Of a DNA stretch of 64,000 bases, positions 7,932 to 17,161 are shown piece after piece; the first letter of the stretch is position 1, and the number at the start of each line of letters is the position of its first letter. The notes beneath the pieces were generated by a model. The model made no database searches, was not told the origin of the DNA, and saw nothing but the letters and a program-made list of their open reading frames with translations. Both the position numbers and the translations under genes were made by a program. Source of the DNA: Blastopirellula marina (GTDB lineage: Bacteria > Planctomycetota > Planctomycetia > Pirellulales > Pirellulaceae); the NCBI RefSeq assembly GCF_002967715.1, contig NZ_PUIA01000058.1:1-64000 (forward strand), in the 5' to 3' direction.

Positions 7932-9434
7932 TTAGGAGGCGACGTGGCCAGCTTGGCTGGTACCTTCGGTAACCAGGTGAGCTGGGTAGGCGTACATGCC
8001 GTGCTCGTGGATATCGAGCCCTTGCATTTCTTCTTCAGCCGTGACTCGCAAGCCCATGGTGAACTTGATCAGGTTGAAGATCACAAAGCTGACACCGAAG
8101 GCCCAGACAAAGCCTACTGCGACACCGATGATCTGGCTGATCAACTGAGCAGGACCACCGCCGTTGACCAAGCCACCTTCCGTCATGAAGAGGCCGACAG
8201 CGAGCGTACCCCAAGCACCACAAATACCGTGGACCGAGACAGCACCGACGGGATCGTCGATCTTCAGCTTGTCGAACATCACGCAGGAGAGAACCACCAG
8301 CACGCCACCGACGAAACCGGCAACAGCGGCCCAAGCTGGGCTCAGGGCATTGCAACCGGCGGTGATCGAAACCAAGCCAGCAAGAGCACCGTTCAAAGTG
8401 AACGAGGTGTCAGGCTTGCTGAACATGATCCACGAAGCAATCATGGCACCAACCACACCGGCTGCAGCAGCCAGGTTCGTGGTAACAGCGATGTAAGCGA
8501 ACGAACCACCACCGACAGCGGTAGTCGAACCTGGATTAAAGCCGAACCAACCCAACCACAGGATGAACACACCCAGAGCACCCAGCGGGATGCTGTGACC
8601 AGGAATTGGCTTCACCTTGCCGTCAGCGGTGTACTTACCGATACGAGGACCGATCGTGATGGCACCAGCCAAAGCACACCAGCCACCGATCGAGTGAACC
8701 ACGGTCGAACCAGCGAAGTCGTAGAAGCCAGTTTCCATGCTTTCCAACCAGCCGCCACCAGCGTACAGACCACCCCAAGCCCAGCTACCGAAGATCGGGT
8801 AAACGATCACGGTGATCAGAACAGAGTAGACGAGGTAAGCCGAGAACTTGGTTCGTTCAGCCATGGCACCGGAAACAATCGTCGCGGCGGTAGCACAGAA
8901 CACAGTTTGGAAGATCAGGAACGCCCAATTGAAACCAACGTTCGAGTTGACTTCGATCGCAGCGTCGCTGCCGCCGTCGAACACGAACATGTCCGTTCCC
9001 AGGAAGCCGTTGGTGTGGCCGAACATCAGGCCGAAACCAACCAACCAGAATGTGAGCGATCCGATGGAGAAGTCCATCAGGTTTTTCATGATGATGTTAC
9101 AAGCGTTCTTCGCACGCGTGAAACCAGCTTCGACCAAGGCGAAACCAGCCTGCATGAAGAACACGAGAAACGCTGCCAGGCAGGTCCAGAGGGTATCAAC
9201 GTCGCCCAGAACTGCGTCAGCGGTGAGAGGTTCTTCAGCTTCTGCTTCTTCAGCAGGACCTTCTTCGGCGGCGGCTTCTTCTGCTTTAGGTTCGCCAGCT
9301 TCAGCCATCGGAGCTTCTTCCGAGGCCGGGGTTCCGGCGTCTTGCGCCGAAAGCGGGTAAGAGATCATGAGACCGAGAGCGATTGCGAGCATCGCAAACC
9401 ACACTCGGTTGGGGAGGGAGAGGGAACTTACCAT
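7932..9434 (-). CDS. amt: Ammonium transporter with signal peptide and acidic N-terminal extension
   Basis: Amt/MEP/Rh family channel of about 500 residues for ammonium uptake across the cytoplasmic membrane. I start it at 9434 (MVSSLSLPNR), which gives a clean signal peptide ending near SAQ. The frame continues upstream to 9536, but the sigma-54 element at 9568-9582 predicts a transcript start near 9556. After the signal peptide comes a roughly 35-residue Glu/Ala/Pro-rich stretch and then eleven membrane segments. The twin histidines are visible in FAGSTVVHSIGG and VSVHGICGAWG. The EAGFTRAKN motif places it in a different subgroup from the AmtB-like paralogue at 48347. It is probably induced by nitrogen limitation through RpoN. 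Confidence 0.95.
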   Translation of the reverse strand: MVSSLSLPNRVWFAMLAIALGLMISYPLSAQDAGTPASEEAPMAEAGEPKAEEAAAEEGPAEEAEAEEPLTADAVLGDVDTLWTCLAAFLVFFMQAGFALVEAGFTRAKNACNIIMKNLMDFSIGSLTFWLVGFGLMFGHTNGFLGTDMFVFDGGSDAAIEVNSNVGFNWAFLIFQTVFCATAATIVSGAMAERTKFSAYLVYSVLITVIVYPIFGSWAWGGLYAGGGWLESMETGFYDFAGSTVVHSIGGWCALAGAITIGPRIGKYTADGKVKPIPGHSIPLGALGVFILWLGWFGFNPGSTTAVGGGSFAYIAVTTNLAAAAGVVGAMIASWIMFSKPDTSFTLNGALAGLVSITAGCNALSPAWAAVAGFVGGVLVVLSCVMFDKLKIDDPVGAVSVHGICGAWGTLAVGLFMTEGGLVNGGGPAQLISQIIGVAVGFVWAFGVSFVIFNLIKFTMGLRVTAEEEMQGLDIHEHGMYAYPAHLVTEGTSQAGHVAS

Positions 9435-9567
9435 GTGATTCGTACCTTTTACATAAGTTGAAACAAACATCAGCCAGCTATATGCCAGGGCCAGGAATCG
9501 ATCCAACGTGGGACATCTCTGAGTGCGCCTTCCCACGCAGGGTCGTGTGCACGAAAACCCCCTGTTC

Positions 9568-9582
9568 GCAAGCGTTGTGCCA
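9568..9582 (-). promoter_or_regulatory. Sigma-54 (-24/-12) promoter for amt
   Basis: On the minus strand the sequence reads TGGCACAACGCTTGC, a full match to TGGCAC-N5-TTGC with the GG and GC exactly ten bases apart. Transcription should start near 9556, giving a leader of about 120 bases before the amt start. I could not pick out a clear NtrC-type dyad upstream. Confidence 0.8.
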
Positions 9583-9886
9583 TTAGTTCCGACTGTGCCG
9601 ATGAAAAGCCTCGGACAAGAATTGCTAGAGTTCTATGTCGTGATCAGAGAACGACTTATGAGAAGGCGGGAATTTGCGATTTTCACTGGACGTTTTTGTC
9701 AGAGAGCCCGCATGCAAAGAATGCGCGCATGAAGCTTGCTACGATTCTCAGCACTTTTGCTTGGCGCGGCTCCCTTCGCTTGGGACGCCCTTGGCGTACG
9801 CAATCGGTGTCATAATGGCTCGTGGAACGGCGCAACGAGATTCATTCCCTGCCACGCAGCGAGTATAGGCCTGTAAAAAATTGCGC
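9583..9886. other. Non-coding stretch upstream of amt
   Basis: About 300 bases between the amt promoter and the MBL gene terminator. No credible gene was seen. It should hold any activator sites for the sigma-54 promoter, but I see no convincing dyad, only short GC-rich repeats such as ATGCGCGCAT. Confidence 0.5.
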
Positions 9887-9921
9887 AAAAAAAAGAGAGA
9901 GTCCTGTGAAGGCCTCTCTCT
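9887..9921 (-). terminator. Rho-independent terminator of the MBL-fold gene
   Basis: On the minus strand AGAGAGAG pairs with CTCTCTCT (outer arms 9914-9921 and 9894-9901) with additional inner GG/CC pairing, followed by a run of seven to eight T. It lies about 35 bases after the stop at 9957. Confidence 0.85.
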
Positions 9922-9956
9922 ATCACTTGCACTGCGTGATGACGTCGCGGAATGCG

Positions 9957-10742
9957 TTATTCCTTAGGGAGAACGCCTTTGACGATTTCGTCTTCCCACT
10001 CGTCCATTAGGGGCCAGTCGACCGCACATGTCCCGAAATCGGCCATGTGGAGGTAGCTATTTAAACGGGCAATGGTCTTATCGAGCATGGCATTATCTTT
10101 TCGGAAGATGGGACCATGGCTAGGTAGAAGCCACTTCACGTCACTTTGACGAATTCGTTCAAGCGACTTGATGAAGTCGGGAATATCACTGCCGTGGTGG
10201 GCGTCGATCGCACCGACGCAGCCATCGCGATAGATGTTATCGCCCGAGAATAACAGGTCCCCCATGCGGAAGCTCAGTTGGCTGTTGGTGTGTCCAGGCG
10301 TGTGCCAAACTTCGAGTTCAAGCTTGCCGACCGTCAGGATATCGCCGTCGACAATCTGATGCTCGATCTTGACCGGAGGCATGTCCAGGTGGATGTCCTG
10401 CAGGGCGATTTCGGCGAACGTTTGCAGCTTATCCCCAGATTCCAAGGCCTTCACAGCCAGCGGGTGGGATGTCACGGTCGTACCGAGAATCTGCTTGGCT
10501 TTGGCAAGTCCCTGGATGTGATCGACATCTGCATGGGTGGCGATCAAGGTCTTACAGTTAGCCAGCGGAAAATCGATGTTTCGGATCACGTCGATGTAGT
10601 CTTCGACGGTTTCTTCGAAGCCAATGTCGATGAGAATCCATTCGTTTCCCTCGAAAACCAGGTAAACATTGCAGCCTAGCAGCTCGCCGGCCTGGTAGTT
10701 GAGTTCGATAACGTTGGGGAAGATTTCTTTGCGAGCCAGCAT
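9957..10742 (-). CDS. MBL-fold metallo-hydrolase with HxDxDH metal motif
   Basis: Metallo-beta-lactamase fold hydrolase of 261 residues, probably cytoplasmic. The metal-binding motif reads THADVDH (His70, Asp72, Asp74, His75), so the second His of the usual HxHxDH is Asp. The other ligands are present: HTPGHTNSQ (about 150), SGDN (about 170) and SHGP (about 210). The general shape is glyoxalase II-like, but the motif change means the metal content and substrate cannot be assumed. It is monocistronic, with its own terminator, and has no informative neighbours. Confidence 0.85.
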   Translation of the reverse strand: MLARKEIFPNVIELNYQAGELLGCNVYLVFEGNEWILIDIGFEETVEDYIDVIRNIDFPLANCKTLIATHADVDHIQGLAKAKQILGTTVTSHPLAVKALESGDKLQTFAEIALQDIHLDMPPVKIEHQIVDGDILTVGKLELEVWHTPGHTNSQLSFRMGDLLFSGDNIYRDGCVGAIDAHHGSDIPDFIKSLERIRQSDVKWLLPSHGPIFRKDNAMLDKTIARLNSYLHMADFGTCAVDWPLMDEWEDEIVKGVLPKE

Positions 10743-10847
10743 GACAGGCAGATTACCTTGGACGGAAAATGGGGTTTCTAGAATGTCCCCATCTTAACCG
10801 CCCCCCCAGTTCAGTCACAACCAGAGGTTAAGCCGCCCAGAAAGGTG

Positions 10848-10885
10848 AAGCACCCATGCAAGTACAACTTTGCGTGGGTGCTTTT
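10848..10885. terminator. Hairpin downstream of the small gene at 10900
   Basis: AAGCACCCA at 10848 pairs with TGGGTGCTT at about 10875-10883 and the stem continues inward with small mismatches. The T-run (TTTT) is on the plus-strand side, while the only adjacent gene ending here is on the minus strand, so the call as terminator is tentative. Confidence 0.45.
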
Positions 10886-10899
10886 GTAAGAGATTTCTA

Positions 10900-11133
10900 T
10901 TAGCGACGCGAGCCGCGGCTCAGGTAAGCGCCGATCTCGCGAACATCAACTTGATCTGGGGCATCTGCCATGCGTTGCCAAATGGTGTTGGCATCGTCCC
11001 AGTCAAGATTGGTTTCACTGCTGTTCGCAGTTTGACAAATCGCTTCCAGGGCACGTTGTTCATCCCCTTCACGAAATGCCCAGACGTATGTCTGACCATC
11101 CTTCTCGTAAACGACTGCGTTCATCGTTACCAT
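10900..11133 (-). CDS. Small hypothetical protein
   Basis: A 77-residue protein, not recognised. The start at 11133 (MVTMNAVVYEKDGQTYVWAF) is supported by a strong Shine-Dalgarno sequence AAGGAGG seven bases upstream. The frame continues 16 residues further, but that part covers the binding site. The sequence is soluble and mixed in charge, with two Trp-containing segments (YVWAFREGDEQRALE and LDWDDANTIWQRMAD) and a basic Arg-rich end (YLSRGSRR). There is no signal peptide. It stands alone between the MBL gene and nnrD. Function unknown. Confidence 0.65.
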   Translation of the reverse strand: MVTMNAVVYEKDGQTYVWAFREGDEQRALEAICQTANSSETNLDWDDANTIWQRMADAPDQVDVREIGAYLSRGSRR

Positions 11134-11425
11134 AGGTCGCCCTCCTTCGCGTCCTGCCTCTTTTTGCCTCTGTTCCAGCAAGTCGCGATGTTAAGTGATT
11201 GTTGAACGAATCCTCGGTGAACAACTCCGACGACAAAGTTTGTGTCAGAGTTCCGTTAAACCTTGTCAAAGAATACTCACTTCATCGACGTGAACCAATT
11301 GCAAAATCCTTGTGGATTTCCGTACACGCTAACATGAGGTTAGTGGGTGACTATTGCTCCGTGATGTGAATACCACGATCACAACAATAATCGTGCAAAC
11401 AATCACTGTTGCATGGACGTTTGAT

Positions 11426-12313
11426 TTAGTTCGAGAAGTGATCGCGTCGCGACTCATAATCGCGCCACGCTTCCTCCACGAAAGAGAGCAAGTCCGATGC
11501 CGTTAGGCCCGGCTGCGTTGTCTCTCGAATGGCCAGATCAGCGGCCAATCCATGAAGAAAAACCGCAAGAACTGCAGCGGAATAAACATCAAGAGATTGA
11601 GCAAGAAGTGAGGTGACCAAACCGGTTAGTACGTCGCCGGTACCACCAGTTGCCATGCCAGGATTGCCGGTGGGATTGTGCCATTGCTGTTGGCCATCGG
11701 TAACCAGCGTATGAGGTCCCTTGAGAACGACAGTGATTTGATGTTGCTGGGCAACCTCGACAGCCAACGTTCGGGCGTCTTCCATCGAGAGGTGCGGTTT
11801 GCCGACAAGGCGTCGGAATTCACCGAGATGGGGTGTCACGACACGTGGTCCTGCGCGGCCAGCTAAAGGTTGGTCACGCTGCGATAATAGGTTCAAGCCA
11901 TCCGCATCAATAACCATCGGATTCGCGAACGTCTCATACAGGTAACCCACCAGATGAAACAAGCCTCGCGATTGTCCAAGGCCTGGTCCAACTGCCAGGC
12001 AGTCCGCCGATTGAAGCTTTTCGTTGAGGCGGGTTTTCGCATGAAAAGGTAGGTGGCCGCTTCGGTCCGTCGGCAATGCCCATGTCATGTACGACGGTTC
12101 AAAGTTGGCAACCGTGTTGATAATTGCATCAGGCACGGCCAACGTTACTAGGCCTGCTCCTCCTTTGAGACATGCCTGCCCTGATAGACTGATCGAGCCA
12201 GGCATGCCTACCGAACCACCAACCAGCAGTGCTCTCCCATACGTTCCTTTGTGCGAATCTTTTGCACGGGGTGCGATGATTGGCAAACCAGATGGCAAAG
12301 GTTGGATAGGCAT
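11426..12313 (-). CDS. nnrD: ADP-dependent NAD(P)H-hydrate dehydratase
   Basis: Repairs hydrated NAD(P)H (NADHX/NADPHX) by ADP- or ATP-dependent dehydration. The 295-residue reading from 12313 (MPIQPLPSG) fits the ribokinase-like YjeF C-terminal domain, and the start lies 16 bases after the larB stop. Key motifs are GRALLVGGSVGMPGS near the N-terminus, VIDADGLNLL, VTPHLGEFRRL and the nucleotide-binding NPGMATGGTGDVLTG. The NnrE epimerase domain, often fused to it, is absent here and must be elsewhere if present. Same strand as larB, so probably an operon. Confidence 0.93.
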   Translation of the reverse strand: MPIQPLPSGLPIIAPRAKDSHKGTYGRALLVGGSVGMPGSISLSGQACLKGGAGLVTLAVPDAIINTVANFEPSYMTWALPTDRSGHLPFHAKTRLNEKLQSADCLAVGPGLGQSRGLFHLVGYLYETFANPMVIDADGLNLLSQRDQPLAGRAGPRVVTPHLGEFRRLVGKPHLSMEDARTLAVEVAQQHQITVVLKGPHTLVTDGQQQWHNPTGNPGMATGGTGDVLTGLVTSLLAQSLDVYSAAVLAVFLHGLAADLAIRETTQPGLTASDLLSFVEEAWRDYESRRDHFSN

Positions 12314-12329
12314 GTGGCTTTCCGTCGCT

Positions 12330-13100
12330 TTAGCTTTCAGGCTGTGACTTGGCTTGCAGGACACGCAGCGAAATAAGACCGGCCAGGTAAGCACCTTTGA
12401 AGCCGGCATCAATGTTCACGACCGTCACATTCGAGGCACAACTGTTCAGCATACCCAACAGGGCGGCAACGCCTTGGAAGCTCGCTCCGTAACCGACACT
12501 TGTCGGCACGGCAATCACCGGACAGGCCAGGTGGCCGCCTGCGACGCTGGGGAGTGCTCCTTCCATGCCGGCCACGACAATCACGGCATCGGCGTCACTC
12601 AGTTTGTGCACTTGCTCTCCAAAACGATGCGGCCCGGCGACGCCAACATCTTGAATGAACACCGGCTCGATACCCATCCAGCGTAGCGTCTCGCGTGCTT
12701 CTTCCGCTACCGGCAAATCACTTGTACCCGCTGTTACCAGGCCGACGTTACCCCATGTGGGCTCGTCGTTGGGCATGCGGAACGTGCGTCCCTTTTCATG
12801 GTAGATCCCTGCCGGCAGGGCCTCCTTCAAAGCAGCACCTTTGGCCGCATCAATGCGGGTGGCCAGCGATTTGTCGCCGTGTTCTTGCTGTTTGCGGAAG
12901 ATCTCGACAATGGTTTCGACCGACTTGCCTTCTCCAAAAACGACCTCGGGAAAGCCGCAGCGGCGAGCCCGATCGACGTCGAGTGTCGTATCGGAAAGCT
13001 GCTCGGATGTGGGCTGTAAGACTTGTGCACAGAAGTCAGCGAGGGTTACTTTGCCAGCGCGATAGTGCTTGGCGAGGCGTTCCAGTTCGTGGCGTTTCAT
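12330..13100 (-). CDS. larB: Pyridinium-3,5-bisthiocarboxylic acid mononucleotide pathway enzyme LarB
   Basis: LarB carboxylates and hydrolyses nicotinic acid adenine dinucleotide to make the precursor of the nickel-pincer cofactor. The 256-residue length fits. The AIR carboxylase (PurE)-like domain is in the C-terminal half: [38 protein letters not shown], and [13 protein letters not shown]. The partner genes larC and larE are not in the window. It sits 16 bases upstream of nnrD; both enzymes handle nicotinamide-derived nucleotides, although I know of no established joint role. Confidence 0.92.
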   Translation of the reverse strand: MKRHELERLAKHYRAGKVTLADFCAQVLQPTSEQLSDTTLDVDRARRCGFPEVVFGEGKSVETIVEIFRKQQEHGDKSLATRIDAAKGAALKEALPAGIYHEKGRTFRMPNDEPTWGNVGLVTAGTSDLPVAEEARETLRWMGIEPVFIQDVGVAGPHRFGEQVHKLSDADAVIVVAGMEGALPSVAGGHLACPVIAVPTSVGYGASFQGVAALLGMLNSCASNVTVVNIDAGFKGAYLAGLISLRVLQAKSQPES

Positions 13101-13287
13101 GGAAATCGAGATCAGTGGTTATCGATAATGGAGCGGGGCAAAACGTCTGATTATACGAAATAGTCCCTGCTTGGGGCTGACCTGAAATTCTTTTTGGACA
13201 TTCCCTGTCGGATCATGGTTTAATAAGAGTTCAACTGCTCTCCATTTCCCACCATGTTCCCCCCTGCCCTCTTTGAGGAATCCGCTC

Positions 13288-14598
13288 ATGAAACAACCGC
13301 AGAAAACTTCTCGTCGTCACTTCCTGAAAGCAGCCGGGACCGCCGCGGCTGTAGCCGGGGTTGCCAGCTATGTGCCTCGTCACGTGCTGGGGGCCGACGG
13401 CACGCCAGGTGCCAACGACAAAGTGAATCTGGGCGTGATTGGTTTCGGCAACCGTTGCAAATACGTCATGGGTGGTACCCTGCCCCATGATGATGTCCGC
13501 TGTATCGCCATTGCGGATGTCTGGTCGAAGCATCGCGACGACGGCAAGGCAATCGTCGACAAGCACTACGGGAACACCGATTGCGAAACGATGCGTGACT
13601 TTCGTGAACTGCTAGAGCGAAAGGACATCGATGCCGTCCTCATCGCAACCGGCGATCGCTGGCACGCCGCCGCATCGATTTTGGCAGCCAAGGCCGGCAA
13701 AGACGTCTACAGCGAAAAGCCATGCGGTATCACAATCGAAGACTGCCAACAGTTGGCCGATACCATCACCGCTGAGAAGCGGGTCTTCCAGGCCGGTACA
13801 CAGCGGCGAAGCGTGCCGAACTTTATCAAAGCGGTCGAACTGGCTCACTCAGGCAAGCTCGGTGAACTACAAACGCTGCACGCTTCGGTCTATCGTCCGG
13901 TACTCGATAACAGTTGGTTGCCTGCTCAGACCCAGCCCGCCCAAGACGAGATCGACTGGAACTTGTGGCTTGGCCCGGCCGCCTGGCGTCCATTCAACCT
14001 GGCGTACGTGCAAGGAAAATGGCGTGGTCAGTGGGACTTCGATTCCGGGGCACGGCTGCTGGACTGGGGGGCTCACACGGTCGACCTTTGCCAGTGGGCT
14101 AATAAAGCCGACGGGACCATGCCGGTCGAGTTTCAGCCACACAAGGAAGGCATCACCTGCTTATACGAAAACGGCGTGAAGCTGGAAATCGATTTCCTCG
14201 ACGATCCGTTCGGCGACCGCTCGCCTGACTATATCACACGGCTGGGAACATGCCCGGTGCGGTTTATCGGCACCGAAGGCTGGGTCGAAACGGGGGACAG
14301 CGGCGAGATCGTCTGTTCTTCGCCTGCTTTGCAGAAAGAGATTACCGAAGATACGTCGCGTGTACGTGGCTTGGATGTCGCCAGCCACTCGCGAAACTTC
14401 CTCGATTGCATTCGCTCGCGCGAGTTGACGGCGGCGAATCAAAACGTGATGCGTAAATCACACATCGCCTGTCACGCGGCCGCCGCGGCTTGGATCTTTG
14501 ATCGCAAGCTGGCGATCGATCCGCAGAAGGAAGTCTTCGTGAACGACGCTGATGCCAACGGCCTGATCTCGCGTCCTGATCGTATTTGGAATGTGTAG
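13288..14598 (+). CDS. TAT-exported Gfo/Idh/MocA family oxidoreductase
   Basis: Predicted NAD(P)-dependent oxidoreductase, exported by the TAT system. The signal SRRHFLKAAG is at residues 8-17 and a cleavage region lies near VLGADG. The Rossmann domain follows (VNLGVIGFGNRC), then the diagnostic EKP motif in YSEKPCGI and the C-terminal alpha/beta domain (DWGAHTVDLCQW). The ATG at 13288 is chosen because GAGGA lies just before it; an in-frame TTG at 13273 overlaps that site. Planctomycetes carry many of these exported paralogues, thought to act on sugars, and the substrate here cannot be told. A terminator follows directly. Confidence 0.9.
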   Translation: MKQPQKTSRRHFLKAAGTAAAVAGVASYVPRHVLGADGTPGANDKVNLGVIGFGNRCKYVMGGTLPHDDVRCIAIADVWSKHRDDGKAIVDKHYGNTDCETMRDFRELLERKDIDAVLIATGDRWHAAASILAAKAGKDVYSEKPCGITIEDCQQLADTITAEKRVFQAGTQRRSVPNFIKAVELAHSGKLGELQTLHASVYRPVLDNSWLPAQTQPAQDEIDWNLWLGPAAWRPFNLAYVQGKWRGQWDFDSGARLLDWGAHTVDLCQWANKADGTMPVEFQPHKEGITCLYENGVKLEIDFLDDPFGDRSPDYITRLGTCPVRFIGTEGWVETGDSGEIVCSSPALQKEITEDTSRVRGLDVASHSRNFLDCIRSRELTAANQNVMRKSHIACHAAAAAWIFDRKLAIDPQKEVFVNDADANGLISRPDRIWNV

Positions 14599-14617
14599 CC
14601 TCGTGCAGTAAAGCACA

Positions 14618-14658
14618 GGGAGCATGCCTCAAGCGTTGACGGCATGCTCCCTTTTTTT
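14618..14658 (+). terminator. Rho-independent terminator of the Gfo/Idh/MocA gene
   Basis: GGGAGCATGCC (14618-14628) pairs perfectly with GGCATGCTCCC (14641-14651), followed by seven T. Confidence 0.92.
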
Positions 14659-14684
14659 ATGGGCGTGGTTTGGCAGCGGGTGGC

Positions 14685-15899
14685 TTATTCCTCTTCCCGA
14701 TCAGCCGAGGTCCGCACCGCGATTTCCCAGCTCAGGCGGCCAAGCCACAAAGCATAGATCAGCGTTCCACCGACAAGCATCACGCCGCCTGGTAACGCGA
14801 TGTAAGCCAGGCGTTCTATTCCAGCGAAGAAGAAGATCGCTGCCCCAGCGGTAAGGATCGCGGCAATCAGGACCGAAGTTGCCACGTAAAAGAGCAGCCA
14901 CTTTCCTGGAAGCTTGTAGAGCGAAGCGAGGATAATGGAACTCCATGGGGTGAGCACCGAGCCCTGATCGAGCATGGACAGGTAGATGATCGGGAAGCCC
15001 AGGACGGTGATTGCCAACAAGGGAACCGCTGACCACTGGTCGATCGTTACCATGATGCCAAACGGGATCAGGCTAAACATCAGAGCGAACACCAGGAACA
15101 GGGCTTCCATCATGCGGTCGAAGATCCCCAGTTCCGGCCAGTCCCATTCGTCGAGCCCGCTTGAGATCGACATGACCAGGAACAGAAAATAGCTTCCCAG
15201 GAAGGCAATCGTGCCGGCACCGATAATCACCGACATGGCACTGCCTGCCAGGCTATACATGTAGGTGATGAACGTTTGACTGGGTAGCGGCAGCATTCCG
15301 TAATAGATGGCATTGGCCGCAAAGTAGACCGTTATGGAAGCGAATATGGAAAGGAAGACCCAACGCATCAACAAGCCCACGTCGGCAAACAACAGGAAGT
15401 CCCGCTTGATCTCGTTCGGCGAAAAGGTGAGCGGGTAATCAACCAGTTCTTCTCGCGGGTTGTAATCGATCGGGGTTAACTGCTCGCGAGGCTTCTTCTC
15501 TTCCTCTATATCGGCGTCCTGATAGTTGCGTGGTGTGCGCTCTTCAAACGCACCTTGCGTCCGCTTGTTCAGGTCTTTTCGTTCGGCCTGTTCTTTCAAT
15601 TCCTTCTCGGCCTGCGACATGATTTCCTGCCCAATCTTCTTTCGGGCTTCATCATGATCGTGGGTCACATCTTTCAGACCGTATTCATCCTCTGGCACGA
15701 TTGGATCGGGGATGTCTAACTTGATCTCGGCTTTTTCGATCGTGAACCGGTGATGGCAGTCGGGGCACTCGGTCTTTCGCCCGACATCCATCGTGCGAAC
15801 CGAAATGCGAGTCGCGCAGACAGGACAAGTCACCACGTGCGTCTTGTGTTGTGGAGAGGAATGCTCAGTCACGAATGAGACTTTCTGGCAGATGGGCAA
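14685..15899 (-). CDS. Zinc-ribbon multi-pass membrane protein, function unknown
   Basis: A 404-residue protein. The N-terminus carries a CxxC-type ribbon (CPVCATRIS and CPDCHHRF, about residues 25-51). A charged, Glu/Lys-rich segment follows at about 70-150, probably partly coiled, and then about six to eight membrane segments from residue 175 to the end. The C-terminus is acidic (SADREEE). I do not recognise the family. The layout of an N-terminal ribbon with C-terminal helices recurs in planctomycetes and in the smaller protein at 18299. A GTG ten codons in is an alternative start. It is convergent with the oxidoreductase gene. Confidence 0.8.
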   Translation of the reverse strand: MPICQKVSFVTEHSSPQHKTHVVTCPVCATRISVRTMDVGRKTECPDCHHRFTIEKAEIKLDIPDPIVPEDEYGLKDVTHDHDEARKKIGQEIMSQAEKELKEQAERKDLNKRTQGAFEERTPRNYQDADIEEEKKPREQLTPIDYNPREELVDYPLTFSPNEIKRDFLLFADVGLLMRWVFLSIFASITVYFAANAIYYGMLPLPSQTFITYMYSLAGSAMSVIIGAGTIAFLGSYFLFLVMSISSGLDEWDWPELGIFDRMMEALFLVFALMFSLIPFGIMVTIDQWSAVPLLAITVLGFPIIYLSMLDQGSVLTPWSSIILASLYKLPGKWLLFYVATSVLIAAILTAGAAIFFFAGIERLAYIALPGGVMLVGGTLIYALWLGRLSWEIAVRTSADREEE

Positions 15900-16194
15900 C
15901 GTTGGCTAGGCAGTTATTATTTTAACGCAGGAAAGCCACAAATAACCTTTGGCTTCCTCTTTCTTGGCACTTCGGTAAACGTACGACGATCTTGCATAAA
16001 TCGTTTCATCGGGCCTGGTCCTAGGCGCATTTGTACCGATTGTCTCGATTTAACGTCAACTAGTGCAGCAAGTTAGCTAGAATTCGGATGAAGGTTTGGT
16101 TGTCATTCGGTAACGAACCGAGCAAAATACGAGTTTTCCCTTTATTGGCCGGGCAGATTATGCTGGCCACATCGCCGTTGGGCAAAGGCGAACT
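15900..16194. other. Divergent intergenic region upstream of ribF
   Basis: About 295 bases between two divergent genes. A hairpin formed by GGAAAGCCA and TGGCTTCC (about 15928-15956) is present. No FMN (RFN) riboswitch signature was recognised upstream of ribF, and there is no credible small gene. Confidence 0.4.
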
Positions 16195-17154
16195 GTGCAA
16201 CTTTATCGAGACTTGGATTCCCTTTCGACTGAAATCCGAAGCGGTGCGCTAACGATTGGCAACTTCGATGGCGTTCACTTGGGGCACGCCAAGATTGCGC
16301 AGCAGGTCCGAAAACGAGCCGATGAAGTCGGCGGCCCGGCGGTTGTCTTCACCTTCGATCCCCACCCGGTGCGGCTACTTCGCCCAGAATTGGCTCCGCC
16401 CCCGCTCACATGGACGCGGCGCAAGGTCGAACTCCTGGGGCAACTGGGTATCGACGCCGTCATCGCCTACCCCACCACGCCAGAGCTGCTACAGCTAACC
16501 CCAGACGAATTCTTCCAGCAGATCATCGTGCAGAAGATGGCCGCCAAGGCCATGGTAGAAGGGCCAAATTTCAATTTCGGAAAAGATCGCGCCGGCGACG
16601 TTCAAACATTGGCAGCATTGTGCCAGAAGAACGGTATCGTGCTGGATATTGTCGAGCCACTGACCCGCCCCGGTGAAACCGAATACGTTTCGAGCAGCCG
16701 AATTCGCAAACTGATCGCCCAAGGCGATGTTGAATTAGCCTGCGAGATGTTAACTCAGCCCTATCGCATTCGCGGGATGGTCACCCATGGAGCCGGCCGA
16801 GGGGCCCATCTCGGGTTCGCCACTGCCAACCTGGAAGCCGTCGATACGCTGGTACCGGAGATGGGAGTGTACGCCGGGATGAGTTATCGAGGCGACGAGA
16901 TCTATGCCGCCGCGATCAACATCGGCCCCAATCCCACGTTCGGCGAAAAGGCCCGCAAGATCGAGGTCCACCTGATCGACTTCCAAGGATCGCTTTACGG
17001 CGAGCCCCTGGAAGTTTCGTTTCTTTCGCGCCTGCGCGAAGTGACCACGTTCCCGGATGTGGAAGCACTCAAGAATCAACTCGACAAAGATATTCAAACC
17101 ACAATCCAGACTTTTCAAAATTACCAGTCGAAATCATCTCGTTCGACTGCCTGA
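16195..17154 (+). CDS. ribF: Bifunctional riboflavin kinase / FAD synthetase
   Basis: Converts riboflavin to FMN and FMN to FAD. The 319-residue protein starts with GTG. The N-terminal adenylyltransferase domain has GNFDGVHLGH (residues 22-31), FTFDPHPVRLL and SSSRIRKLI. The C-terminal kinase domain has GRGAHLGFATAN and INIGPNPTFG. This is the usual bacterial length and domain order. It is followed, with an eight-base gap, by the DHH phosphatase gene, so they share a transcript. In many bacteria ribF sits in the truB-rpsO or rbfA region near nrnA, so the pairing fits the common neighbourhood. Confidence 0.95.
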   Translation: MQLYRDLDSLSTEIRSGALTIGNFDGVHLGHAKIAQQVRKRADEVGGPAVVFTFDPHPVRLLRPELAPPPLTWTRRKVELLGQLGIDAVIAYPTTPELLQLTPDEFFQQIIVQKMAAKAMVEGPNFNFGKDRAGDVQTLAALCQKNGIVLDIVEPLTRPGETEYVSSSRIRKLIAQGDVELACEMLTQPYRIRGMVTHGAGRGAHLGFATANLEAVDTLVPEMGVYAGMSYRGDEIYAAAINIGPNPTFGEKARKIEVHLIDFQGSLYGEPLEVSFLSRLREVTTFPDVEALKNQLDKDIQTTIQTFQNYQSKSSRSTA

Positions 17155-17161
17155 AGCCACG

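Noticed and set aside
7794-9461. A 555-codon plus-strand open frame across amt
   Set aside because: It is antisense to a full-length ammonium transporter, has low-complexity polar sequence and no family match.
16060-16194. FMN riboswitch before ribF
   Set aside because: The conserved RFN element segments are not present in the leader.
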